A DNA stretch of 64,000 nucleotides. It comes from DATARH01 sp963746885. Its GTDB lineage: Bacteria > Pseudomonadota > Alphaproteobacteria > ATCC43930 > CGMCC-115725. Positions 46,971 to 59,039 of the stretch are shown in pieces (the first letter of the stretch is position 1; each line of letters starts with the position of its first letter). Both the position numbers and the translations under genes were made by a program. The notes under the pieces are model-generated. The model worked only from the letters and a program-made list of their open reading frames with translations, was not told the origin of the DNA and searched no databases. The stretch covers positions 248,001 to 312,000 of the forward strand of contig CAVVDM010000003.1 in the NCBI GenBank assembly GCA_963746885.1. The letters run 5' to 3'.

Positions 46971-47555
46971 ATGCTGACGCTGTATTTCTCGCCGGGGTCG
47001 AGCTCGATGGCGACGCACATCGCGCTCAACGAGGTCGGCGCGCCGTTCGAGCTGAAGCTGACGGCACTGCACCAGCAAGCCAATCGCGCGCCCGACTATC
47101 TCGCCGTCAACCCCGAGGGCAAGGTGCCGGCGCTGGTCATCGGCGGGCGGGTGCTGACCGAGGTGGCGGCAACCTTGTGGTATCTGGCGCGGACCTATCC
47201 CGCTGCGGGGCTGCTGCCGCAATTCGGCGACATCGAGGCCGAGGCGCAGGTGATCTCATGGATGTCGTTCATCGCCGCGACGATCCACCCGGCCCGCCGT
47301 GCCGGCAACGAGCGCTGGCGCGAGGTGTTCCACCTCGCCGAGCAGCGGCTCGGCGCGAATATGTGGGCGGTTGACCGCTATTCGATCGCCGACATCCACC
47401 TGTTCCGGCTGTATTGGCGGTTCGTGACGACATTGCAGCCGGCGGCCGGCAGCTACCCGCGCCTGTCGGCGCATTTCGACCGGATGATGGCGCGTCCGGC
47501 GGTGCAGCGCACGTTGGAGGCGGAGGCGGCGGTGGGGTACCATCTGCCGGCCTGA
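46971..47555 (+). CDS. Glutathione S-transferase family protein
   Basis: A 194-residue GST. The N-terminal thioredoxin fold has MLTLYFSPGSSSMATHIALN and the cis-Pro/Glu region NPEGKVPALVIGGRVLTE; the C-terminal helical domain ends in ARPAVQRTLEAE. The catalytic residue is probably the Ser in GSSSM. The start at 46971 avoids a non-matching extension. It conjugates or isomerises electrophiles with glutathione, useful beside oxygenases. It converges with the ABC permease, 15 bases apart. Confidence 0.9.
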   Translation: MLTLYFSPGSSSMATHIALNEVGAPFELKLTALHQQANRAPDYLAVNPEGKVPALVIGGRVLTEVAATLWYLARTYPAAGLLPQFGDIEAEAQVISWMSFIAATIHPARRAGNERWREVFHLAEQRLGANMWAVDRYSIADIHLFRLYWRFVTTLQPAAGSYPRLSAHFDRMMARPAVQRTLEAEAAVGYHLPA

Positions 47556-47570
47556 CGCGAGGGAGGAGCG

Positions 47571-48355
47571 CTATTCCTCCTCCTCGTGCAGCACGCTCTC
47601 GTGCCAGTTGCGCAATAGGCGGCGCGACAGCAGATCGAGCAGCAGGTAGATCATGATCCCGGTCAGCGACAGCAGGAACAGCGCGGCGAACAGGCGCGGG
47701 ATTGCGAGGCGATAGCCGGCTTCGAGGATGCGGAAGGCGAGGCCGGTTTCCGCCCCGCCGGTGCCGGCGACAAACTCGGCCACCACCGCGCCGATCAGCG
47801 CCAGCCCGCCGCTGATCCGCAGGCCGGCGAGGAAATAGGGCAGCGCGGTCGGGATGCGCAGATAGAGCAGCACCTGTCCCGGCGAGGCGCCATACAGCCG
47901 GAACAGGGCGAGCAGGTTGCGGTCGGCGCTGTTGAGCCCGACCGTAGTGTTCGACACGATCGGAAAGAACGCGACGATCCAGGCGCACAACAGCAGCGCC
48001 AGAAACGGCTGGCGCACCCAGATGATGATCAGCGGCGCAATCGCCACGATCGGCGTCACCTGCAGGATCACCGCGTAGGGAAAGAGGCTCAGCTCGAGGA
48101 TGCGCGAGCGCGCGAACAGCAACGCCAGCGCCCCGCCGAACAACGCCGCCGCGGCGAGCGCGGCCAGCGTGATGCGCAGGGTCACCAGCAGCGACAGCAG
48201 CAGGCTCGGCCCGTCGACCCACAGGCTCCGCGCAATCGCGCTCGGCGGCGGCAGGATGTAGAGCGGGATACCGCGGATCCGGACCACCGCCTCCCACGCC
48301 GCGAGAAACAACGCGCCGATTGCGATCGGCGCGAGGATGCGCAGGCTGCGCTGCA

Positions 48356-48359
<4 letters not shown>
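47571..48359 (-). CDS. SsuC/NrtB-type ABC transporter permease
   Basis: A 262-residue membrane subunit of the nitrate/sulfonate/taurine importer family. The EAA loop segment LFRLYGASPGQVLLYLRIPT is in the right place. Two adjacent ATGs (48359 and 48356) overlap the ATPase stop, so the exact start is ambiguous. The C-terminus ends in an acidic EEEE. No binding protein is found nearby. Confidence 0.88.
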
Positions 48360-49130
<771 letters not shown>

Positions 49131-49141
<11 letters not shown>

Positions 49142-52100
49142 GCACGTCGAGGATGCCGGGCAGCGATTTGACCGCGGCGCGGATCTTGGGGTCGACGCGG
49201 AAGCCGCCGGGCAACGCCACCTCGACCTCGCTGCGCGGCAGGTCGAGCACCACCGTGACCCGGCCGCGCCCGCCGGCCTCGCGCGAAATCAGGCTCTTAA
49301 GGCGCGGCAATGCGTCGCTCTCGGCGACAAACACGCGCAGCCCGGCCGCCGCATGCGCGACGACGTTGTCGAGCGGCTCGATCTTCTGCGCGGTGAGGCG
49401 CAGGCTCTCCTCCTCGCGCCGCACATCGACCGTGACAATCAATGGCTGGCCGCCCTCGATCACCGCGCGGGCCTGGCCGAGCACCTCGGAAAACACCGTG
49501 ATCTCGAACATCCCGGTCATGTCGGACAGCTGGACGAAGGCGAAGCGGCTGCCGCGCGCCGAGGTGCGCTCCTTCTTGCCGATCACGATGCCGCCGAGGC
49601 GGAAGCGGGTCGAGCCGCCCGCCGCGAGCGCCGCAGGGAGATCGACCCAGCGCAGGATGCCGGCGCGCTCGAGGCTCCTGCCGTAGGGATCGAGCGGGTG
49701 GCTCGACAGGTAGAAACCGATCGCGTCGAACTCGTTTTGCAGCTTCTCGACGGCCGGCCAGTCTGGCACGACGGGCAATGCGGGGCGCGCCGCGAAGCCT
49801 CCGTCCGCCACGCCGCCGAGCCCGGCAAACAGGCTCTCCTGCTTGGTCTCGCGCTCCTCGGCGGCGCGGCTCGCCTGGCGCAGCAGCAAATCGGCGGCGG
49901 CAAAGCTCTGCGCCCGGTTGGGGTCGAGGCAGTCGAACGCGCCAGCCTTGACGAGGCCCTCGAACTGGCGGCGGTTGAAGCTCCTGGCGTCAAGGCGCAG
50001 CGCAAAGTCGAACAAATCCTTGAACTTGCCGTTGCGGGCGCGCGCGGCGACGAGATCGCTCATTGCCTGGGCGCCGACCCCCTTCACCGCCGCCAGCGCA
50101 TAGCGGATCGCCGGCTTTTCGGTTTTCGGATGCGGCTCGACCGAAAACGCGACATCGGAGCGGTTGATGTCGGGCGGCAAGAGGGCGATGCCGAGCCGGT
50201 CCAGTTCCTGGCGGAAATGGTTGAGCTTGTCGGTGTTGCCAAGATCGAGGGTCATCGACGCGGCGAGAAACTCGACCGGGTGATTGGCCTTCAGATACGC
50301 CGTCTGGTAGGCGACGAGGGCGTAGGCGGCGGCGTGCGACTTGTTGAAACCGTATCCGGCGAATTTCGCCATCTGGTCGAAGATCAATTCGGCGCGGGCA
50401 GGCTCGACGCCGCGCTCGGTCGCGCCCGACACGAACTGGGCGCGCTGCGCGTCCATCTCCGCCTGGATTTTCTTGCCCATCGCACGGCGGAGCAGATCGG
50501 CGCCGCCCAGCGTATAGCCGGCCAGCACCTGTGCGATCTGCATGACCTGCTCCTGGTAGATCATGATGCCGTGGGTTTCCTTGAGGATCCCCTCGAGCTT
50601 GCGGGTGCAGGTAGTCGGGCTCCTCCTCGTCCGTGCTTGACCGCGATATAGCGCGGGATGTTCTCCATCGGCCCCGGGCGGTACAGCGCGACGACGGCGA
50701 TGATGTCCTCGAAGCGGTCGGGGCGCAGTTTTCTGCAGCATGTCGCGCACCCCGGCGCTTTCCACCTGGAACACCCCGACCGTGTCGCCGCGGCTGAGCA
50801 GGTCGAAGGTCGGGCGGTCGTCGAGCGGCAGGTTGGCGAGGTCGAGCTTCACCCCGCGGGCGGCGAGCAGTTCCAGACACCGCACCAAGACGGTCAACGT
50901 CTTGAGGCCGAGAAAGTCGAATTTGACGAGGCCCGGCAAGCTCGACCCATTTCATGTTGAACTGGGTCACCGGCATGTCGGAGCGCGGGTCGCGGTAGAG
51001 CGGCACCAACTCGGCCAGCGGCCGGTCGCCGATCACCACCCCGGCGGCATGGGTCGAGGCGTGGCGGTAGAGCCCTTCGAGCTTGAGCGCGATCCGCATC
51101 AGCCGCGCCACGGTCTCGTCGCCGTCGCGCTGCGCCTGCAATTGCGGCTCGCCGGCGATCGCCTGTTCGAGGCTCACCGGATGCGCCGGGTTGTTGGGCA
51201 CCAGCTTGCACAGCCGGTCGACCTGGCCGTAGGGCATGCCGAGCACCCGGCCGACATCGCGCAATACCGCGCGCGCCTGCAATTTGCCGAAGGTGATGAT
51301 CTGGGCGACCCGGTCGCGGCCGTATTTCTGCTGGACATAGCGGATCACCTCGTCGCGCCGGTCCTGGCAGAAATCGATGTCGAAATCGGGCATCGACACG
51401 CGCTCGGGGTTGAGGAACCGCTCGAACAGGAGGCCGAAGCGCAGCGGATCGAGGTCGGTGATCGTCAGGGCCCAGGCGACGACCGAGCCGGCCCCCGAGC
51501 CGCGCCCGGGACCGACCGGGATGCCCTGGCGCTTCGCCCACTGGATGAAATCGGCGACGATCAGGAAATAGCCGGCAAACCCGGTCCGCGCGATCATGTC
51601 GAGCTCGAATTCAAGGCGCTCGCGATAGGGCTGCGCGGCGGCTTCGTCGCGGCCGGCGGCGGCGAGGCCGCGCGGCGAGGCGGGCGGCGAGGCCGGCACG
51701 GGCCGCGTCGCACAGCGCGCCGGCTGCGTCGGCGCCCCCCTGCTCGGCAAATTCCGGCAGGATCGGCCGGCGCGGCTGCGGGATAAAGGCGCAGCGCCGG
51801 GCGATGACCAGCGTGTTGTCGCAGGCTTCCGGCAGATCGGCGAACAAGGCCGCGCATCTCGCCGGCCGGGCGGAAATAGTGCTGCGGCGTCAGCCGCTTG
51901 CGATCGTCGTCGGCCACCGCCTTGCCTTGCGCGATGCACAACAGCGCGTCATGCGCCTCGTAGTAGTCGCGGTCGGGAAAATGCGCGTTGTTGGTCGCGA
52001 CCAGCGGCACATCGTGGGCATAGGCGAGATCGACGAGGCCGGCCTCGCTCTTCGCCTCCTCGGGCAGGCCGTGGCGCTGCAATTCGATGTAAAGCCGACC

Positions 52101-52620
52101 GGGAAACAGCTCCTTGAGCGCGGCGAGCATCGCCTCGGCCGCCTCGTCCTGGCCCTCGGCGACGAGGCGCCCGAGCGGGCCGCCGGCGCCGCCCGCGAGG
52201 CAGATCAACCCCTCGTTCGCGGCGGCGAGGTCGGCGAGCGACACTGCCGGCTCGGCGCCCGCCTCGCCATCGAGATAGGCGCGGCTGGTGAGGCCCATCA
52301 AATTGCGGTAGCCGGCTTCGCTCTGGACCAGCAGCACGATGCGGTCGGGCTCGCCGGCGTGGCCATTGCCTGCCTGCCGCTGGCCGCGCTCGCCATTCCC
52401 GGCCAGCGCGATCTCGACGCCGATGATCGGCTGGATGCCGGACTTCGGCGCAGGAGGTGGCAAATTCGAGCGCGCCGAACAGATTGCCGCTGTCGGTGAT
52501 CGCGACCGCCGGCATCGCCTCGGCGCGGCACAGCGCCACCAGCTCCTTGACCTTGATCGCCCCGGCCGACAGCGAATAGGCCGAGTGGGTGCGCAGATGG
52601 ATGAAATCGGCAAGCGGCAT
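49131..52620 (-). CDS. dnaE: DNA polymerase III alpha subunit (seven frame breaks)
   Basis: The replicative polymerase. It has an N-terminal PHP domain (HLRTHSAYSLSAGAIK, ITDSGNLFG), the catalytic PDFDIDFCQDRRDEVI motif, GPGRGSGAGSVVAWAL, FNKSHAAAYALVAYQTAYLK, and a C-terminal OB fold. Seven single extra bases break the frame, near 52440, 51850, 51660-51700, 50933, 50729-50732, 50631 and 50599. Stepping through them gives 1,160 residues, the normal length for this enzyme. It must be intact in a living cell, so these are taken as sequence errors. Start at 52620 gives MPLADFIHLRTHS. Confidence 0.93.
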
Positions 52621-52765
52621 CGGCGGCCTGTTATGCAGTGTTATCCCAGCATGGCACGACCGGCGCCGGAAAACAGCGTCGCGCGGTGCGGCGCGGAAAT
52701 GCACCGCTGCGACAGCGGTGACCATGCCGGCGGCACCGGGTTTGCTTGGTTCGATTCGCCCGGCG

Positions 52766-53459
52766 TCACGCCGCAGTGAGCTTGCCGTCCTCCAGCGCGA
52801 CGGTGCGGTCGAGGCGGTGGGCGAGGTCGAGGTTGTGGGTCGCGATCAGCGCGGCGAGGCCGCTGGCGCGCACGATCTCGAGCAGCGTCGCGATGACGCC
52901 GTCGGCGGTCGTGTGGTCGAGATTGCCGGTCGGCTCGTCGGCCAGCAGGATCTTCGGGTCGTTGGCGAGCGCCCGCACGATCGCGACGCGCTGCTGCTCG
53001 CCGCCCGACAGCCGCGCCGGGCGGTGCGTCAGGCGCGCGCCGAGCCCGACCCGCTGCAGCAGCGCCGCCGCCTTGTCGCGCGCGGTGCGCCGCGCGACGC
53101 CGGCGATCATCTGCGGCAGCATGACGTTTTCGAGCGCCGAGAACTCCGGCAGCAGGTGGTGGAACTGGTAGACGAAGCCGAGCGCGCGGCGGCGCAACAG
53201 GGTGCGCTGCTCGTCCGACAGCGCGCCGCATTCGCGGCCCTCGATCAGCACCGAGCCGCCATCCGGCCGCTCCAGCAGGCCGGCGACATGCAACAGCGTC
53301 GATTTGCCGGCGCCCGACGGGCCGACCAGCGCGACGATCTCGCCGGGCCGCAGCGCGAGGTCGGCGCCGTTCAGGACATGCAGCTCGACCCCGCCCTGGC
53401 GAAAGATCTTGCGGACCGCCGCAGCGCCAGCGCCGAGCGCGGCTCCCGTCGTCGCTCAT
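52766..53459 (-). CDS. lolD: Lipoprotein-releasing system ATPase LolD (one frame break)
   Basis: The ATPase of the LolCDE complex that frees lipoproteins from the inner membrane, 230 residues corrected. Walker A GPSGAGKSTLLH, signature LSGGEQQRVAIVRAL, Walker B ILLADEPTGNLD. One extra G in a GGG run near 53445-53447 breaks the frame after the first few residues. Its ATG overlaps the lolC/E stop (ATGA). The order proS-lolC/E-lolD-dnaE is a conserved alphaproteobacterial block. Confidence 0.92.
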
Positions 53460-54703
53460 TCGTAGCGCAGCCCCTCGACCGGATCGAGCCGCGCCGCCCG
53501 CCACGACGGGTAGAGCGTCGCGAGAAACGACAACGCCAGCGCCATGAGCACGACCGAGGCGACCTCGCCGTTGTCGATCTGGGCCGGGATGCGGGTGAAG
53601 AAGCGGATCTCCGGCGAGAACAGGTTGACGTGCAGGATGCCTTCGAGGAAATGCCGGATCGCCTCGATGTTGCGGGTGAAGACGATGCCGAGGGCGAAGC
53701 CCGGCCAGCGTGCCGACAATGCCGATGCTGGCGCCCGACAGCATGAAGATGCGCAGGATCATGCCGCGCGAGGCGCCCATCGTTCGCAGGATCGCGATGT
53801 CGCGCCCCTTGTCCTTCACCATCATGATCATGCCGGAGATGATGTTGAAGGCGGCGACGAGGATGATCAGCGACAGGATCAGGAACATCACGTTGCGCTC
53901 GATCTCGACCGCGGTGACGATGCCGGAATTGGCCTGCTGCCAATCGAGGATGCGGACATGGCCGCCGAGCGCGGCGGCGATCCGCAGGCCCTCGCTGCTC
54001 GCCTGGTCGGCGTCGGTCAGAAACACTTCGAGGTCGCTGACCGCGCCCGGCATGCGGAAAAACAGCTGCGCCGCGGCCAGCGGCACATAGATGACGCTAT
54101 TGTCCCATTCGTAGAAGCCGACATCGAACAACGCGACGACGTGGTAGGTCTTGAGCCGCGGCAGCGTGCCGAAGGCGGTGTCGGTGCCCTCGGGCGCGAT
54201 CAGCGTGACCTTGCCGCCGACCCCGACCCCGAGACGCCGCGCCAGCCGGTCGCCGAGCGCGACGCCGTCATCGCCGAACTCGCCGAGCGAGCCGGCGACG
54301 ATATGGCTGGCGATCAGCTTGTGGGTGCGCAAGCGCGTCGGGGCGGATGCCGCGCACCAGCGCGCCCGAGGCGGCGGCGCTGCTCGTCGCCATGACCTGG
54401 CCCTCGATCATCGGCGTCACGCTGACGACGCCCGGGCACCTTGCGCACCCGCGCCGCGGCGGCGTCGAAATCGGGCAGCTGCCGCGTCTCGCCATACACC
54501 GAGAGATGGCCGTTGAGGCCGAGGATGCGGCTGACCAGCTCGTTGCGGAAGCCGTTCATCACCGACATGACGATGATCAGCGTCGCCACCCCGAGCGCGA
54601 TGCCCAGCAGCGAGAAAATCGCGATGACCGAGACGAAGCCTTCCTGCCGCCGCGCCCGCAGATAGCGGAACGCGACCATCCGCTCGAAGGCGCCGAAGAT
54701 CAC
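53456..54703 (-). CDS. lolC: Lipoprotein-releasing system permease LolC/E (three frame breaks)
   Basis: The four-helix MacB/FtsX-type membrane subunit, 414 residues when corrected. It opens with FERMVAFRYLRARRQEGF and IVMSVMNGFRNELVSRILG and ends in YPSWRAARLDPVEGLRYE, with the periplasmic domain between. Extra single bases near 54431-54436, 54331-54332 and 53700-53702 break the frame. A single LolC/E-type subunit suggests a homodimer (LolF-like), as in many alphaproteobacteria. Its start overlaps the proS stop by four bases (ATGA). Confidence 0.9.
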
Positions 54704-56016
54704 GCGGCTAAGCGCTGTTGAGCCGCTTCAGCCGACAGTTCGTGTCGCTCGCCGCTGCGGCGGTTCTTGACTTCGACCGTGCCGGCGGCGACCCCGCGCG
54801 GGCCGACGATCAGCTGCCAGGGCAGGCCAATCAGGTCCATCGTCGGCGAATTTGGCGCCTGGCGAACTCGTCGCGGTCGTCGTAAAGCACATCGATCCCA
54901 ACGGCGCTGCAGCTTGCCGTAAAACGCATCCGCCGCCGCGACGCACTTCGCATCGCCGGCCCGCAGGTTGATGAGGCCAAGGCGGAACGGGGCGACGCTC
55001 TCCGGCCAGATGATGCCGGCGTCGTCATGGTTCGCCTCGATCAAGGCGCCGACGAGACGCGACACGCCGATGCCGTAGGAGCCCATTTCGAGCGCCACCT
55101 CCTCGCCGTTCGGCCCGGCGACGACGGCGCCCATCGGCTTGGAATACTTGCTGCCGAAATAGAAGATCTGGCCGACCTCGATGCCGCGGGCGGTGACGAG
55201 CTGCTCCGGCTGGACCGGGCATTTCTCCGGGTCGTGCACCTCGTCGGTCGCGGCATAGAGGCTGGTCCAGTGCCGGAAGAACGGTTCGAGGTCGCCGTCG
55301 TAATCGACGTCCTCGGCGAGGATTTCGGTCTCCAGCCAGCGGCGGTCGCAGAACACTCCCAACTCGCCGGTCTCGGCAAGGACGTGGAACTCGTGGCTGA
55401 GATCGCCGCCGATGGGGCCGGTATCGGCGCGCATCGGGATCGCCTTCAGCCCCATCCGCGCGAAGGTGCGCAGATAGGCGACGAACATCTTGTTGTAGGA
55501 GTGCTTGGCGCCGGCAGCGTCGAGATCGAAGCTGTAATTGTCCTTCATCAGGAATTCGCGGCCGCGCATGACGCCGAAGCGCGGCCGCATCTCGTCGCGG
55601 AATTTCCACTGGATGTGGTAGAGGTTTTTCGGCAGGTCGCGATAGCTCTTGACCGCATCGCGGACGATCGCGGTGACCTGCTCCTCGTTGGTCGGTCCGT
55701 ACAGCATCTCGCGCTCGTGGCGGTCCTGGAGGCGCAGCATCTCCTTGCCGTAATCCTCGTAGCGCCCGCTCTCGCGCCACAGTTCGGCCGGCTGGATGGT
55801 CGGCATCAGGATTTCCTGCGCGCCCGAGCGGTCCTGCTCCTCGCGCACGATCTGCTCGACCCGCCGCAGCACGCGCAGCCCCAACGGCAGCCAGCTATAG
55901 ATCCCGGCAGACGACTGGCGGATCATGCCGGCGCGCAGCATCAGCCGGTGCGACACGATCTGCGCCTCGCTCGGGTTCTCGCGCAGCAACGGCAGAAAAT
56001 ACTGGGACAGGCGCAT
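54700..56016 (-). CDS. proS: Prolyl-tRNA synthetase, short bacterial form (three frame breaks)
   Basis: A class II aminoacyl-tRNA synthetase that charges tRNA-Pro. It is 437 residues after correction, matching the short alphaproteobacterial form without the large editing insertion. Motif segments are SAGIYSWLPLGLRVLRRVEQ, FRDEMRPRFGVMRGREFLMK and SYGIGVSRLVGALIE. Three extra bases near 54901-54907, 54858 and 54840-54845 break the C-terminal anticodon-binding domain; correcting them yields a continuous AGIDVLYDDRDE-like and TMDLIGLPWQLIVGPRG end. The start at 56016 (MRLSQYFLPLLRENP) is usual. Confidence 0.93.
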   Translation of the reverse strand: MRLSQYFLPLLRENPSEAQIVSHRLMLRAGMIRQSSAGIYSWLPLGLRVLRRVEQIVREEQDRSGAQEILMPTIQPAELWRESGRYEDYGKEMLRLQDRHEREMLYGPTNEEQVTAIVRDAVKSYRDLPKNLYHIQWKFRDEMRPRFGVMRGREFLMKDNYSFDLDAAGAKHSYNKMFVAYLRTFARMGLKAIPMRADTGPIGGDLSHEFHVLAETGELGVFCDRRWLETEILAEDVDYDGDLEPFFRHWTSLYAATDEVHDPEKCPVQPEQLVTARGIEVGQIFYFGSKYSKPMGAVVAGPNGEEVALEMGSYGIGVSRLVGALIEANHDDAGIIWPESVAPFRLGLINLRAGDAKCVAAADAFYGKLQRRWDRCALRRPRRVRQAPNSPTMDLIGLPWQLIVGPRGVAAGTVEVKNRRSGERHELSAEAAQQRLAA

Positions 56017-56109
56017 GGCAGCTCGCTCGGGTTCGCGCGTCTCGGCAATCTAGTACCGGGGCGCCGCAGAAAATACCAGCAGGCATGAAAAAACCGCGTG
56101 ACCCGGTGC

Positions 56110-56267
56110 GGCAATTTGCGTACTATCTCGCCATAAGCTACGCAATAAGGCAGCAGCGTGGCCCGAGTTTAGGGAGGAGTCGCAATTGGCGGCCGGAAAC
56201 TGAGGTTTCCGGCTAACGCACAATCGCAAGAAAAACGCTGGCAGGGCGGTGGCCCTGCCTTCTTTTT
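56110..56267 (+). ncRNA. Candidate small RNA between divergent proS and GH15 genes
   Basis: The 376 bases between the divergent proS and GH15 starts hold no protein gene yet carry a well-formed intrinsic terminator. Upstream of it is a second perfect hairpin, gccggaaac/gtttccggc with a TGAG loop (56192-56213), and a 7-bp inverted repeat ttgcgta/tacgcaa (56116-56145) that also resembles a -35/-10 pair 17 bases apart. A GGGAGGAG at 56172-56179 is followed at a normal distance by a five-codon TTG-to-TGA frame, so a leader peptide is possible. I do not recognise the RNA. The 5' end is a guess. Confidence 0.45.
56240..56267 (+). terminator. Intrinsic terminator, bidirectional in form
   Basis: A perfect 8-bp stem ggcagggc/gccctgcc with a ggtg loop, followed by ttcttttt. 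On the other side the stem is preceded by an A-rich run (agaaaaac), so it could work on both strands. It sits between two divergently transcribed genes, where no coding unit needs it. Confidence 0.75.
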
Positions 56268-56392
56268 GGGCATGACCTGACCCTGTCCTGCCGCACCTGC
56301 AACGCCTCTGCAGTCATCGCTCCAACCTGATGAGCCGTTTCGGGAGAGCGATTGTTGTCACAGCAAGGGGATGTGACTGATGAGGCGCTGCG

Positions 56393-58250
56393 ATGAATGT
56401 TCCGATCGAGGATTACGGCATCATCGGCAATGCCCGCACCGCCGCGCTGGTGTCGCGCGGCGGCTCGATCGATTGGCTGTGCCTGCCGCGTTTTGATTCG
56501 GAGTCGGTGTTTGCCGCCCTGCTCGGCGACCCCAGCCATGGGCGCTGGCTGATTGCGCCGGCGGGCCCCGTCAGGCATTCCTCGCGCCGCTATCGCGGCG
56601 ACAGCGGCATCCTCGAAACCAGCTTCGAAACCGCCGAAGGCCGCGTAACGATCATCGATTTCATGCCGCTGATCGACGGCGAGGACCAGATCGAGCTGGT
56701 CCGCATCGTGCGCGGCGACCAGGGCCGCGTGCGGATGCGCAGCGAAATCGTCATGCGTTTCGATTACGGGCGCAGCATCCCCTGGGTGCGGTCGCAGATC
56801 GCCGGGCCGAGCGCGGTCGCCGGCCCGAACGCAATCCAGCTGATTACGGCGGTGCCAATGCACGGCACGCCCGAGATGACCACGCTCGGCGAGTTCACGG
56901 TGCATGCCGGTGAGACGGTGCCGTTCACGCTGTGCTGGTACCCCTCGCATCACAAGGCATTCCGCTACCGCGAGCCGCACGAGTCGCTGCTGGAGACCGA
57001 GAACCACTGGCGCGACTGGTCGGGCCATTGTTCGCTCGACGGCCCGTGGCGCGAGCCTGTCATCCGCTCGCTGATCACACTGAAGATGCTGACCTACGAG
57101 CCGACCGGCGGGATCGTCGCGGCCGCGACGACGTCGTTGCCGGAGTGGCCAGGCGGGGTGCGCAACTGGGACTACCGCTTCTGCTGGATACGCGACGCGA
57201 CACTGACCCTCTACGCGCTGCTGAGCGCGGGCTATCGCGGCGAGGCGCGGGCCTGGCGCGAGTGGCTGTTGCGGGCGGTGGCAGGCCACCCCTCCGAGAT
57301 GCAGATCATGTACGGGATCGCCGGCGAGCGCCGCCTGACCGAGTTCGAGATCCCCTGGCTGCCGGGCTACGCCGACAGCCGCCCGGTGCGCATCGGCAAC
57401 GCGGCGCACGAGCAGCTGCAGCTCGACGTCTACGGCGAATTGATGGACGCGCTTTATGCGTGCCATCGCTACGGCCTCGAAGCGAGCCCGGTCGCGTGGG
57501 ACATGCAGCAGAAGCTGCTCGAATATCTCGAGACGATCTGGCAGCAGCCGGACCAGGGCATGTGGGAGGTGCGCGGCGAGCCGCGCCATTTCACGTTCTC
57601 GAAGATCATGTGCTGGGTCGCCTTCGACCGCGGCATCAAGACGATCGAGGAGTTCGGGCTCAAGGGACCGCGCCAGCGCTGGGAACAGGTGCGCCGCACG
57701 ATCTCCGAGCAGATCCTGGCACAGGCCTACGACCCCGAGCGCAACACCTTCGTCCAATATTATGGGGCGCGCGATCTCGATGCCTCGCTGCTTGTTAATC
57801 CCGCAGCTCGGCTTCCTGCCGCCGCACGATCCGCGCATCCGCGGCACGATCGAGGCGGTCGAGCGCGAGTTGATGCGCGACGGCTTCGTCTGCCGCTATC
57901 CGACCGGCCCGGGGACGGACGGGCTGCCGGGCGAGGAGGGCGGCTTTATCGCCTGCAGCTTCTGGCTGGCCAACAGCCTTGCCCTGATCGGGCGGCACGA
58001 TGACGCGGTCGCGCTGTTCCAGCGCTTGCTGTCGATCCGCAACGATCTCGGCCTGTTGTCGGAGGAATACGACCCGCGGGCGGGGCGGCTGCTCGGCAAT
58101 TTCCCGCAGGCCTTCTCGCATGTCGCGATCATCAACACCGCGGCGCACCTGTCCGATATCGAACCCGCCTCGGCCGCGCGCGGCAATTCCCATGGGCGCC
58201 GCCACCGGATCGCTGATAGGGTCGCGCCGCCGGAATCGGGAAAGGGGTGA
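56393..58250 (+). CDS. GH15 glucoamylase/trehalase-like glycoside hydrolase (one frame break)
   Basis: A family 15 glycoside hydrolase, 618 residues when one extra T near 57792-57793 is removed. It opens IEDYGIIGNARTAALVSRGG and SIDWLCLPRFDSESVFAALL, the usual N-terminal beta domain, and the barrel has NWDYRFCWIRDATLTLYALL and RIGNAAHEQLQLDVYGELMD. The general acid/base pair is probably the Glu in GMWEVRG (about residue 394) and LLSEEYDP (about 554). It lacks a signal, so a cytoplasmic trehalase or malto-oligosaccharide role is likely. The end overlaps a downstream GTG in a GTGA. Confidence 0.9.
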
Positions 58251-58255
58251 ACGGC

Positions 58256-59036
58256 GTGTCCGACATTTCCGTGAGCCGGAAGGCGCCCGCCGTCGGCGGT
58301 TGTCAGGATCGACCGCCCGGCACGGCGCAACGCGCTGAACCTGGCGGCGTGGCGCGATCTGGCCGGCGCGTTCCGCGGGCTCGCCACGATGCGCGAGGTG
58401 CGGCTCGTAATCCTGACCGGGGCTCACGGCCATTTCTGCGCCGGCGCCGACATCAGCGAGTTCGCCCGGGTGCGCGCCGACAGCGCCGGCGGTGCCACCT
58501 ACGAGCGCGAGGTCGCCGCCTGCTACGACGCGATCCGCGCCTTGCCGCAGCCGAGCATTGCCGCGATTGCCGGCTCCTGCGTCGGCGGCGGCTGCGCCAT
58601 CGCTCTGTGCTGCGATTTCCGGATCATGCACCAGGATGCCCGCTTCGGCATCCCTGCCACCAAGCTCGGCACGATCTATACGGTCGAGGAATGCCGCTTC
58701 CTGTATTCGATCGTCGGCCTCGCCAACGCCAAGCGCATCCTCTACAGCAGCGAGTTGTTCGCTGCCGCCACAGCGCGCGAGATGGGCTTCGCCGATGCGG
58801 TCGTCGCGGGCGAAGTGGTCGAGGCCGCGACCGCATTCGGGGCGCCGATGATGGCGAACGCGCCGCTCGCAATCGCCGGCACCAAGCGGATCCTGCAAGC
58901 GCTCGCCGGCGGCGATGTCGAGCAGCGCCGGGCGGAGATCGAGGGGTTGATCCGGGAGGCGCTCGACAGCGAGGATTACCGCGAAGGCGCCCGGGCCTTT
59001 CTCGAAAAGCGCCCGGCCAACTTCACCGGGCGCTGA
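58256..59036 (+). CDS. Enoyl-CoA hydratase/isomerase family protein (3) (one frame break)
   Basis: A crotonase-fold protein, 259 residues after removing one extra T near 58300-58301 so that the frame passes into RIDRPARRNALNLAAW. Oxyanion segments are GHFCAGADISEF and AGSCVGGGCAIALCCDFRIM; the region FGIPATKLGTIYTVEECRF follows. AAAGGGG stands before the GTG at 58256; the GTG at 58247, overlapping the GH15 stop, is the alternative start. Placement after a glycoside hydrolase is not informative; it reads as a stand-alone acyl-CoA enzyme. Confidence 0.82.
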
Positions 59037-59039
59037 GCG

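Noticed and set aside
56213..57847. A 544-codon minus-strand frame opposite the GH15 gene
   Set aside because: Antisense shadow of a highly conserved glycoside hydrolase; no start signal and no domain.
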